Positions 14,448 to 20,317 of a stretch of 20,425 nt of DNA are shown here, in pieces. The stretch is from a virus. The stretch spans positions 1 through 20,425 of the IMG/VR virus record IMGVR_UViG_3300025645_000586. One strand, written 5' to 3'. The translations under genes and the position numbers were made by a program. A model generated the notes under the pieces. It saw only the letters and a program-made list of their open reading frames with translations, had not been told where the DNA came from and made no database searches. Position 1 is the first letter of the stretch; every line of letters begins with the position of its first letter.

Positions 14448-14624
14448 TTAACAATCTTCTTCTGGTAGTAATAAGTCTTCACGACCGACTGATATACATA
14501 CACTAGCATATTCCTCTACGTGATCAGGGTCGATCTCCCAAGCATACAAGTTAAAAGCGATTCCGTTATCTACATAAAACTGGAATCTTTCGCTACCTTC
14601 ATAATTTTCTAATTCGCTAATCAT
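14448..14624 (-). CDS. Hypothetical acidic 58-residue protein
   Basis: A frame of 58 codons starts with ATG overlapping the stop of the upstream 80-residue gene (ATGA) and ends directly before the next GTG start. The product is strongly acidic (MISELENYEGSERFQ near the start, EEDC at the end). A Tyr-Val/Ile-Ala rich middle section suggests a small alpha/beta fold. Acidic phage proteins of this size are often DNA mimics or host inhibitors, but nothing specific supports that here. Position and perfect packing support it as a gene. Confidence 0.68.
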   Translation of the reverse strand: MISELENYEGSERFQFYVDNGIAFNLYAWEIDPDHVEEYASVCISVGREDLLLPEEDC

Positions 14625-14863
14625 TCATCAATCTCCACTGGTTCGCCCCATCCAAATACAACTAAACTTACAAGTTCATCATCATCAGTCGGGTTTAAAC
14701 CGTCCTGAGTTACTAACCTCCAATCAGCAATAATTTCATCTTCTTCAAGAATATCAAGAAGAGCCATTTGTGCCATAGCTGAGCTTACAGGAATCTCGCT
14801 GACAGTTGTAGATTCATAGGTGTTAAAAAGTTCTGTAATGGTTTTCTCTTTTTCGCGACTCAT
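14621..14863 (-). CDS. Hypothetical acidic 80-residue protein
   Basis: I do not recognise this acidic protein (MSREKEKTITELFNTYEST start, PVEIDE end). The N-terminal half is helical. The C-terminal half carries LVSLVVFGWGEP, which looks like a beta strand and turn. AAGGAA lies upstream of the ATG. It is the first gene after the SSB terminator (14887-14917), so it depends on read-through or an unseen promoter. It is coupled by a four-base overlap to the next small gene. Confidence 0.7.
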   Translation of the reverse strand: MSREKEKTITELFNTYESTTVSEIPVSSAMAQMALLDILEEDEIIADWRLVTQDGLNPTDDDELVSLVVFGWGEPVEIDE

Positions 14864-14886
14864 TAGTGTTTCCTTGTGTTTTGATT

Positions 14887-14917
14887 AAAAACCCCTACAG
14901 AAGTTAATCTGCAGGGG
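14887..14917 (-). terminator. Rho-independent terminator after SSB
   Basis: On the minus strand CCCCTGCAGA and TCTGTAGGGG form a 10-bp stem with one G-U pair and a six-base loop, followed by five T residues and AATC. It lies 11 bases after the SSB stop. Sequence and layout match the terminator at 308-332. Confidence 0.9.
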
Positions 14918-14928
14918 CTGAAAGGTTC

Positions 14929-15426
14929 TTACCATTGATCGTCATCAGAGTCAGTGTCGACAGGCACAACAACTTGAGTTGCTCCTTCGTCTTCAAAGCT
15001 CAATCCAGCTTTAGACTTGTATTCTACAAGGCGTGTTACTTGAATGCCTTTAATACTTGAGCCAGTACCGGTCTTACCATTCATTGTGTATTCATATTGA
15101 TCGATCTGAACATTACCAATAGAACCATTACCAATTATAGTACCGTCTAGGGGCATTAATTGACCATCTACAATAGTAGGTGGCTTACGAGGTGTACCGT
15201 CTCTCATCGCTGCTTTAGCTTTAAGATTTACTTGATAGTACAGACCATCATCATCTTCTTTCGGGGTTACGTTTAATTCACTCTCTTTCCAAGTCTTTGC
15301 TTCGTCTTTTGAACGAGTTCGGATTTGAACTTCCCAATGTGGCTGAGGAGCGTTGAAAGGGTTTACTGGAGAGGCTGGATCAAGTTTAGCCCAGAAGAGT
15401 TCTGCATTACGGATTACGATTGACAT
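14929..15426 (-). CDS. Single-stranded DNA-binding protein (T7 gp2.5-like)
   Basis: The 165-residue protein has the traits of phage SSBs: a likely OB-fold body (residues 1-140, alternating strands, with ELFWAKLDP at the start and a GNGSIGNVQIDQYEY strand pair) and a strongly acidic tail ending in an aromatic residue (VDTDSDDDQW). In T7 gp2.5 the same type of tail contacts polymerase and helicase. It is shorter than gp2.5 (232). It is the first gene after the RNA polymerase and follows phage-promoter copy 1, as SSB follows RNA polymerase in T7. AAAGGA precedes the ATG. It is followed by a strong terminator. Confidence 0.85.
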   Translation of the reverse strand: MSIVIRNAELFWAKLDPASPVNPFNAPQPHWEVQIRTRSKDEAKTWKESELNVTPKEDDDGLYYQVNLKAKAAMRDGTPRKPPTIVDGQLMPLDGTIIGNGSIGNVQIDQYEYTMNGKTGTGSSIKGIQVTRLVEYKSKAGLSFEDEGATQVVVPVDTDSDDDQW

Positions 15427-15518
15427 AGGGTATTTCCTTTAAGTGTTTGAGGTTTGATAATGAGATATTCATTACCTAGTTTTATGTAAGTGTTTTAGTC
15501 TTAAATATACATAACGAT

Positions 15519-15537
15519 AATGTCCCTTATGGGCATT
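15519..15537 (-). promoter_or_regulatory. Leader stem-loop downstream of promoter copy 1
   Basis: The minus-strand sequence AATGCCCATAAGGGACATT folds into AATG-CCC, an ATAA loop and GGG-(A)-CATT, a stem with one bulged A. It begins about 22 bases after the predicted transcription start (15559). Promoter copy 2 also has a hairpin in its first 35 bases, so both phage transcripts would begin with a stem-loop. The rest of the 150-base gap before SSB holds no gene that I see. Confidence 0.5.
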
Positions 15538-15550
15538 AATGTTAGCATTG

Positions 15551-15577
15551 GGTTTCTTCTTTAGAAGGTGTCACTTT
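15551..15577 (-). promoter_or_regulatory. Phage RNA polymerase promoter, copy 1 (SP6/T3-like)
   Basis: Identical over 27 bases to 2905-2931. Minus-strand core GTGACACCTTCTAAAGAAGA, with the predicted start G at 15559. It overlaps the stop codon of the RNA polymerase gene and points at SSB, a place where T7-like phages typically switch from early to middle transcription. Similarity to SP6 (GTGACAC, GAAG) and T3 (TAAAG) promoters supports the call. Confidence 0.75.
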
Positions 15578-17904
15578 TAACAAAATGCGAAATCAGACTC
15601 CATTATCGCATTCAAGTCTAAGTTGCCTTTTGGTGGTAAAAGCTCTAAAGCGTTTACTTGGGTTAGTACATCTTCAAGTGGTTCACTGGTGTAAAAGTCT
15701 ACAAAGGTCTCTCTAACTACTCTAAACATATCACTCATGTCTCCTATATGACAACCGAAGCTGTCGTGAATTACTGTAACAGGAAAGTCACAAGCTACTA
15801 TGGTAGATGTTAAATGAGCCGCATCGAATGAATGAACTAAGTTTGGTGCAGCACCTGTCTTCTGTGCTCTCTTCTCTAGCTTTCTTCTTTCATACGGACG
15901 TATAGTAAGTCGCAGGGTATTAGGTGGGTTATAAAGCGCTTTCGCTTCACCTTTGCCTTTGTACTTAGGTCTACTGCTACCTTCTTTGCAAAACCTAACT
16001 TCTAGCTGTATCTCTTTAGTGGCTTCATAGGCTTGGACCACTGGGAATCCAGTTACAGGAACAGTCCACTTCAAGAACTCACCTTGATCATTAGCTCTTT
16101 CAGCTAGTGTTCTGAACAAGTCAAGCATGGCCGCTGGTCCCTTCATATTAGAAAGTGTGGTGTCCATCAACAAGTCGCCGAAGGGGTTAACCCATCCTTT
16201 CTCTTTGAACTTAAGCTCTTCAGACAGGGTTCGAGTATCATCAAATACTTGCTCTCTTACACCCATCTTAGTAACACCGTAGCCAAGAGTCATCACAGGT
16301 CGCTTCACAGTCTTTCGCTGAAGCTTCTTGTCAGTGGCTAGTCTCATCCAGAATGGGACAAACATGCCCTTAGTTTGCTCACGATTATCCTTACGCCACT
16401 GATCAAGCTCAGCAAATACAGCGTTCTTGTCTTCCTTGGTTACAGTCTTTTCCATCTTAAGTTTAATAGCTGTTACTTCTTTAATAAAGCGGTCAGCATT
16501 AGCTTTTAACTCAGGTGAGATCTCTTCGTACAACTCTGCTAGCGCTTGCCAAGTCTTCTCCGCGACGAACATATAGACGTCTCCGGGAATCTCAGTAGGC
16601 ACAAGGTTAACAAGGTGAGCAACAGTATCATCAAGACTCAAAGCTGTCAGATGTTGTACACCGTTATTAGAACCGTCAATAAACAAAGGTAAAGCACTCT
16701 CGTACTCTTCTATGTTGCCTCCATACTCTAACCTTGTCTGTATGTTAGCCCACTCGAAACAACAAGCCAAGAATGACCACGACTTATCTGCTTTAGTCCA
16801 CCCGTTATTAGTGTAGGGGTCTTCAGCGTAAGCACATATGTCATCCATGTTATCTTGAACCCATTGAGCTCTGCCATCCAGTGTTAACTTGTCTTCACCC
16901 CAGCAGTTTGCTGTGTGAACACCAAGCCAGTAAGCACCTTCTTCTCCTAGGGGTTTCTCATGGTCATACAAGATTAAACCTTTAGCATTATCAGACGACT
17001 GTTCGTGTAGATATGAAGACCCGGGGTATATACGGCCTCTGAAGTCACAATTGTACCTGTGATAAAATTTCTTATCTAGGAAGCCCTCTGCAATCGCAAG
17101 GATCGCATCTGCCTCCAAGTACATACCCTCTCTACTTGGTTTTCTTTCCTCCTTCTGATGTTTAAACGGCGAATCCTTATCCACAACAAACTCACGAGAG
17201 AACACGGTTTCCCTATCTTGTTGTTTTAAAAGGGTTTTATACACAGAGAATACTTTATGATTTATAACGTAACCTGTGTTTTGAAGCTTGTTCAAAGCAT
17301 TAAGCACTATTGGACAGTTGTCCTTAGTGATTTGCTCTAGGGCTTTTGAGTTACCTCTACGGATTAATGTATGCCCGTCTACATGATAGCCTGATTCCCA
17401 GTCAGGTGCGGCGGTAGACCTAGGACTCTCTTCTAACGAAGCCACATCTAACTCAGCCCATAACTCTTCAAACAAAGTCTCATCTAGCATATCAAGGTGG
17501 TAGGTAGCATTCTTAGTTCTGCTAGTGTCCTTTCCGCGTTGATGCATTTTCTCTATGCCTAATAATTTAAATTTGGCTTGAGGCTTGTCTTTATTACAAT
17601 AAGCTTCTAGTATCTTTAAACCAAAATACAAAGAGATCCTAGTTTCATTTTTATCATCTTCTTTTACTCCAATGTTTCTTCTAACTTTATTACCAAGCTT
17701 TATTGCGGTTTCAGTTAGCATGGATCTACTTCTTAACGCCATTAACACTGAGCCAAGAGTCATTTCAACAATCTCAATTACAGTTTCATCCCAGTCCATC
17801 CCTTTCTCTTCAAGGTATTCTGGAAACCACTTATTGTTATTTCTCCCGTCCTTAGTGTCTATCAGGCGTTCTGCCATGCTGTCTATAAGGCGTTGTTTCG
17901 GCAT
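15577..17904 (-). CDS. T7-type single-subunit RNA polymerase
   Basis: This enzyme would transcribe the phage middle and late genes from its own promoters. The 775 residues (T7: 883) contain the catalytic residues in order: D410 in FIDGSNNGVQH (T7 D537), K534 and Y542 in TVKRPVMTLGYG (T7 K631, Y639, same 8-residue spacing), and D714 in VIHDSFG (T7 D812). The specificity-loop region (about 663-680, LRLTIRPYERRKLEKRA) is more basic than T7's. The C-terminus is DFAFC, close to the T7 FAFA foot needed for activity. TAGGAG lies seven bases before ATG. Just upstream is a 34-bp hairpin with T12, so expression seems gated. Promoter copy 1 overlaps its stop codon. Confidence 0.97.
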   Translation of the reverse strand: MPKQRLIDSMAERLIDTKDGRNNNKWFPEYLEEKGMDWDETVIEIVEMTLGSVLMALRSRSMLTETAIKLGNKVRRNIGVKEDDKNETRISLYFGLKILEAYCNKDKPQAKFKLLGIEKMHQRGKDTSRTKNATYHLDMLDETLFEELWAELDVASLEESPRSTAAPDWESGYHVDGHTLIRRGNSKALEQITKDNCPIVLNALNKLQNTGYVINHKVFSVYKTLLKQQDRETVFSREFVVDKDSPFKHQKEERKPSREGMYLEADAILAIAEGFLDKKFYHRYNCDFRGRIYPGSSYLHEQSSDNAKGLILYDHEKPLGEEGAYWLGVHTANCWGEDKLTLDGRAQWVQDNMDDICAYAEDPYTNNGWTKADKSWSFLACCFEWANIQTRLEYGGNIEEYESALPLFIDGSNNGVQHLTALSLDDTVAHLVNLVPTEIPGDVYMFVAEKTWQALAELYEEISPELKANADRFIKEVTAIKLKMEKTVTKEDKNAVFAELDQWRKDNREQTKGMFVPFWMRLATDKKLQRKTVKRPVMTLGYGVTKMGVREQVFDDTRTLSEELKFKEKGWVNPFGDLLMDTTLSNMKGPAAMLDLFRTLAERANDQGEFLKWTVPVTGFPVVQAYEATKEIQLEVRFCKEGSSRPKYKGKGEAKALYNPPNTLRLTIRPYERRKLEKRAQKTGAAPNLVHSFDAAHLTSTIVACDFPVTVIHDSFGCHIGDMSDMFRVVRETFVDFYTSEPLEDVLTQVNALELLPPKGNLDLNAIMESDFAFC

Positions 17905-17927
17905 TTACTGCTCCTAGTTGGTTTAAC

Positions 17928-18037
17928 AAAAAAAAAAAACGTCTAGCCCCCTGTCCTTACAGGTTTTATACAAAACACTAACAGCCCGAGGGCCATCAAT
18001 GTGTTGTATAAAACCTGTAAGGACAGGGGGCTAGACG
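17928..18037 (-). terminator. Very long perfect hairpin with T12 tract upstream of RNA polymerase
   Basis: The arms 17940-17973 and 18004-18037 are perfect 34-bp inverted repeats. After a two-base bulge, three more pairs continue. The loop holds a small GCC-CTCG-GGC stem. On the minus strand the structure ends directly in 12 T residues (17939-17928), giving a very strong terminator for the early transcript. Only 23 bases separate the T run from the RNA polymerase ATG. The long duplex could also be an RNase III site. The 172 bases between genes hold no other feature except the RNA polymerase ribosome binding site. Confidence 0.88.
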
Positions 18038-18076
18038 CTTGCGCGTGGGTGTTTCTTAAACTCAAAGATAATACTA

Positions 18077-18439
18077 TTACCAATCATCGCCATACGAACT
18101 ACTACTGTTACCCTGGATCATCTTGCGCTCAAGGATGGTCAGTTCGATCTGTGCCTTTCGTAGCTCAATGGCTTCCATCGCAAGCGAGTTATCGTACATC
18201 TGAACACAGTTAACGCTTCGACTATTATCGCGACCTAGCTCGATTTTGTAAGCCATGCGCATGCTACCAGTTTGCGTAAAGGGATCAACTTGTGTGCTGA
18301 ACTCCAAAGATTTACCTGAGGATTTGTCTGAGCTACAGCTGTTACCAAATGCGTTCTGGATTTGAACTCGCTCTTCAGCTTGCGCTATTGACGATAAGCC
18401 TAGAACAAATAGTGCTACGAATGTCAGTTTGTTTTTCAT
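18077..18439 (-). CDS. Exported protein with signal peptide and C-terminal helix (120 residues)
   Basis: The protein begins with a clear Sec signal peptide (MKNKLTFVALFVLGLSSIAQA, cleavage after residue 21). The mature part has two cysteines (C35 and C78), which could form a disulfide. It then has a beta-rich section (LEFSTQVDPFTQTG, MRMAYKIELG) and a charged helix (about 85-110, possible coiled coil), and ends SSSSYGDDW. GGAG lies upstream of ATG. It overlaps the preceding exported-protein gene by 65 bases in another frame. No lipobox is seen, so a soluble periplasmic or secreted protein is expected. I recognise no family. It is the last gene before the long hairpin. Confidence 0.75.
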   Translation of the reverse strand: MKNKLTFVALFVLGLSSIAQAEERVQIQNAFGNSCSSDKSSGKSLEFSTQVDPFTQTGSMRMAYKIELGRDNSRSVNCVQMYDNSLAMEAIELRKAQIELTILERKMIQGNSSSSYGDDW

Positions 18440-18758
18440 CTCGTCCTACTCCTTTTAACCGTGAACATACCAAAAGCTTCTTCTGCTCTGTAGCCTTGAA
18501 TTCTATTACAACATGTCTTTCTGAATTTGGAAGCAATTTATAGATCTTTTTTATCGTTCTCCAATCGTTCGACTTAGTCCGATCTTTTTCCCAAACAAAT
18601 ATCTCAAACACTGCTGGGAAAGGGTAGTCGTTTCTGATCGTGTAAGCTTCCTCGTGATATTTGCCAATCGCTTGTACTACCTGGCTTGAAGGAGACATGG
18701 AGTGCCCTAGCGTGAAGCTAGAGCAGACCATGGCCATTGCGATTAAAATGATTTTCAT
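18375..18758 (-). CDS. Exported protein, possibly single Ig-like domain (127 residues)
   Basis: I chose ATG 18758, which overlaps the preceding stop by four bases (ATGA). A Sec signal peptide (MKIILIAMAMVCSSFTLGHS) is followed by about 80 residues with alternating strands (EAYTIRNDYPFPAVFEIFVWEKD, a Trp-containing turn, YKLLPNSERHVVIEF, KKLLVCSRL). This pattern faintly recalls the first domain of PapD-type pilus chaperones, but only by eye. The last 22 residues are coded by sequence that also encodes the next gene's start and signal peptide, so the native C-terminus may be unusual. It lies in a coupled set of three exported proteins. Confidence 0.68.
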   Translation of the reverse strand: MKIILIAMAMVCSSFTLGHSMSPSSQVVQAIGKYHEEAYTIRNDYPFPAVFEIFVWEKDRTKSNDWRTIKKIYKLLPNSERHVVIEFKATEQKKLLVCSRLKGVGRDEKQTDIRSTICSRLIVNSAS

Positions 18759-19339
18759 TGTATGCACTCGACATCATGTTGGATTAAGTACTCTACTTCT
18801 TCTTTTACCGCAGTCGCATCGACTTCAGCGTAACCGCCAAGTTCAAACTTAGTGTTGAATTCGTCAGTCGTGTTAAAGACACCGGATTTCGCTTCAGTTT
18901 CAGTGCTCCAGACGATGCCGCCAATGTCGATGACTGATATAGAGAAGTCGTCTGTAGTCTTACTTGCAACGCCTACAATATTATCAGCGTTATCTACGGT
19001 GGCATTTTTTGCTTGTTTATAATTATACTTGATCTGCGAGGCGACTGTCTTACCAGTTTTGCTGTCTACTAAGGTGCCTACAGGTGTAACCGCGATAACT
19101 TTCTGGCCTTTAGCTTCGATATCAATTGTACCAACCTTTGTAACGATCCAGGTGCCTTTGCCGTCGTAGGCCATAACCGCGGGGGTTACGTTGGTAAACA
19201 AACAGCGGTCTTCAGTTACGAACGTTCCCTTTGAACCGATTTTAGTAGCACTGTCTGGATTAGGTAAAATTGCTGATTGAGCTCCAAAAGATGCCAGGGC
19301 TAATACTGCTGCGAGTGTTTTCATTTTAAAGTTATTCAT
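18755..19339 (-). CDS. Exported beta-rich protein with signal peptide (194 residues)
   Basis: The ATG at 19339 is preceded by AAAGGAAA and starts a Sec signal peptide (MNNFKMKTLAAVLALASFGA, cleavage likely after QSA at 23). The frame extends upstream to 19417, but the signal peptide makes the inner start far more likely. The mature protein is rich in Thr, Val, Gly and Lys with alternating strands (KGTWIVTKVGTIDIEAKG, VIAVTPVGTLVDSKTGKTV, DDFSISVIDIGG), typical of a secreted beta-sandwich. C46 and C192 could be bonded. A pilin-like or surface-subunit role next to a chaperone-like neighbour is conceivable but weak. The stop overlaps the next gene's ATG. Confidence 0.72.
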   Translation of the reverse strand: MNNFKMKTLAAVLALASFGAQSAILPNPDSATKIGSKGTFVTEDRCLFTNVTPAVMAYDGKGTWIVTKVGTIDIEAKGQKVIAVTPVGTLVDSKTGKTVASQIKYNYKQAKNATVDNADNIVGVASKTTDDFSISVIDIGGIVWSTETEAKSGVFNTTDEFNTKFELGGYAEVDATAVKEEVEYLIQHDVECIQ

Positions 19340-19436
19340 ATTATTTTCCTTTAGGATTTTAGTTTGGTTTTTCATAAGGTTTAAAACATTGATTAGTATG
19401 ACTTTTAATTCTTCCATATTAGATACGTACTTTTTC

Positions 19437-19574
19437 TCACTTTTTTGGTTTATTTTTAACTATTTTTCGAGCATTAAAAATAAGCGATTTTTGCTCTTTT
19501 GTCAAAGAAGCCCATTGGTCTGGGGTGAATATTAGATTAGCTTTCTGTCTTAAAGACAAAGATTTAATATCCAT
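19437..19574 (-). CDS. Small basic protein (45 residues)
   Basis: The ATG overlaps the stop of the DUF1289 gene by one base (TGATG), with AAGGAAA upstream. The 45-residue product is basic, ends KNKPKK, and has a helix-turn-helix-like look: SLSLRQKANLIF, then TPDQWASLTKEQKSLIF, then NARKIVK. Such a short basic helical protein could bind DNA, RNA or a host enzyme, but no family is recognised. It is followed by a 97-base spacer before the exported-protein set, in which I see only a possible in-frame extension of the next gene. Confidence 0.62.
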   Translation of the reverse strand: MDIKSLSLRQKANLIFTPDQWASLTKEQKSLIFNARKIVKNKPKK

Positions 19575-19732
19575 CACTTATTTCCTTTTATGTTATTCAT
19601 AATAGTTTTACGCTTTTCTTCACTGTACTTAGACCACATCTTAATATCTTTTAAAGTTCTTTTACAACCTGTACAGGCGTCTCTGTAAATTCTACAGGCA
19701 CTTATACAGGGAGAGCTTGCTGGTTTGTCCAT
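19574..19732 (-). CDS. DUF1289 family protein
   Basis: The 52-residue protein matches the bacterial DUF1289 pattern: SPCISACRIYRDACTGCKRT followed by LKDIKMWSKYSEEKRKTIM. The four cysteines (SPC, C, C-x-x-C with GC-R-T) are the family's hallmark and probably bind a metal. The ATG at 19732 has a strong AAGGAGG ribosome binding site eight bases upstream. The frame opens further upstream (19765) but that part overlaps the preceding gene. DUF1289 proteins are common in proteobacteria, where their function is unknown. Here the gene is likely host-derived and expressed early. It is coupled to the 45-residue gene. Confidence 0.85.
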   Translation of the reverse strand: MDKPASSPCISACRIYRDACTGCKRTLKDIKMWSKYSEEKRKTIMNNIKGNK

Positions 19733-19746
19733 AAGAAAATCCTCCT

Positions 19747-19941
19747 TTATTTGTATGAAGCACAAGAGTCTGTCTTGTTAATAAAGTCTGCACCCTTCTG
19801 TGAAGAAGACAACCGATCTACACAATTGTCATATGTGCCACTTGCCAGTTTAAATGAACCTGATTGTGCTAAAGCTCCAATTATAAAAATAGCGATAACA
19901 GTGTAGATTGAAGCTTTAAGTAGTTTTTTAATAAATTTCAT
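19747..19941 (-). CDS. Membrane-anchored small protein, paralogue A (64 residues)
   Basis: The ATG with AAGG upstream starts MKFIKKLLKAS, followed by one hydrophobic segment (about 12-27, IYTVIAIFIIGALAQ) that acts as a membrane anchor or uncleaved signal. The outer part has two cysteines in YDNCVDRLSSSQKGADFINKT-x-C and ends CASYK. It is a clear paralogue of the gene at 20055-20264: the same MKFIKK start, hydrophobic segment and C-terminal pattern C-x3-LS-x3-KG-x-x-FIN-x3-C-x-x-YK. The cysteines probably form a disulfide in the periplasm. Role unknown; a small envelope protein expressed early could be involved in superinfection exclusion. Confidence 0.72.
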   Translation of the reverse strand: MKFIKKLLKASIYTVIAIFIIGALAQSGSFKLASGTYDNCVDRLSSSQKGADFINKTDSCASYK

Positions 19942-19983
19942 AATAATTACCTTTTTATTTAAGTTAAGAATCTGTCTCATCAG

Positions 19984-20020
19984 CACATGTAGATTAGTTC
20001 ATGTGGACGCCCGAAGGCGT
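19984..20020 (-). promoter_or_regulatory. Two stem-loops between the paralogous genes
   Basis: Two hairpins lie in the 113 bases between the two MKFIKK genes. One is ACGCC-TTCG-GGCGT (20020-20007, 5 bp with a stable UUCG loop); the other is CACATG and CATGTG around ten bases (20005-19984). Neither is followed by a T run, so they look more like mRNA stability or processing elements, or an operator, than a terminator. Confidence 0.45.
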
Positions 20021-20054
20021 TTCGACTTTACTTTCTGTCTACGAAGTATAAGGG

Positions 20055-20264
20055 TTATTTGTACTCGCTACAATAATCTCTGTTATTAATAAACTCTTTA
20101 CCTTTTTCTTCATCAGACAAACTAGCTTTACACCTCTCATACATAGTAAGACTGCTGGTTTTATTAAGTTGTGATCCATCGCCAGGACCTACTATAGCGC
20201 CTAGCACTATAAGGGCTACAAAAATAGCAGTTAAAACTTTAAGTGATTTCTTAATAAATTTCAT
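20055..20264 (-). CDS. Membrane-anchored small protein, paralogue B (69 residues)
   Basis: The ATG is preceded by AAAGGAAAC. The product begins MKFIKKSLKVLTAIFVALIV, with one membrane segment (about 9-26), then a Gly-rich linker (GPGDGSQ) and a C-terminal domain YERCKASLSDEEKGKEFIN, ending CSEYK with two cysteines. The gene at 19747-19941 is its tandem paralogue, with near-identical first 15 bases. No lipobox is seen. Both may be exported small proteins anchored in the inner membrane with a disulfide-held head outside. Confidence 0.74.
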   Translation of the reverse strand: MKFIKKSLKVLTAIFVALIVLGAIVGPGDGSQLNKTSSLTMYERCKASLSDEEKGKEFINNRDYCSEYK

Positions 20265-20317
20265 AATAGTTTCCTTTATTTTAAAAAGTTTGGAGTGGGG
20301 GAGAACCTTGTCAATAC

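Noticed and set aside
15499-15548. 15-codon frame in the leader between RNA polymerase and SSB
   Set aside because: Very short and hydrophobic without a ribosome binding site; the area is better explained as a leader with a stem-loop.
17940-18037. Terminal inverted repeats of a miniature transposable element
   Set aside because: The arms enclose only about 30 bases, no target-site duplication is seen, and the T12 tract fits a transcription terminator better.
19340-19417. 26-residue N-terminal extension of the 194-residue exported protein
   Set aside because: It would bury the signal peptide inside the protein; the inner ATG has AAAGGA and directly starts the signal peptide.
20309-20314. TTGACA box on the minus strand, possible host sigma70 promoter for the early genes
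   Set aside because: At 16-18 bases downstream the sequence is CAAACT/AAACTT, not a -10 box; the AT-rich TAAAAT lies too far away. Kept only as a weak possibility.
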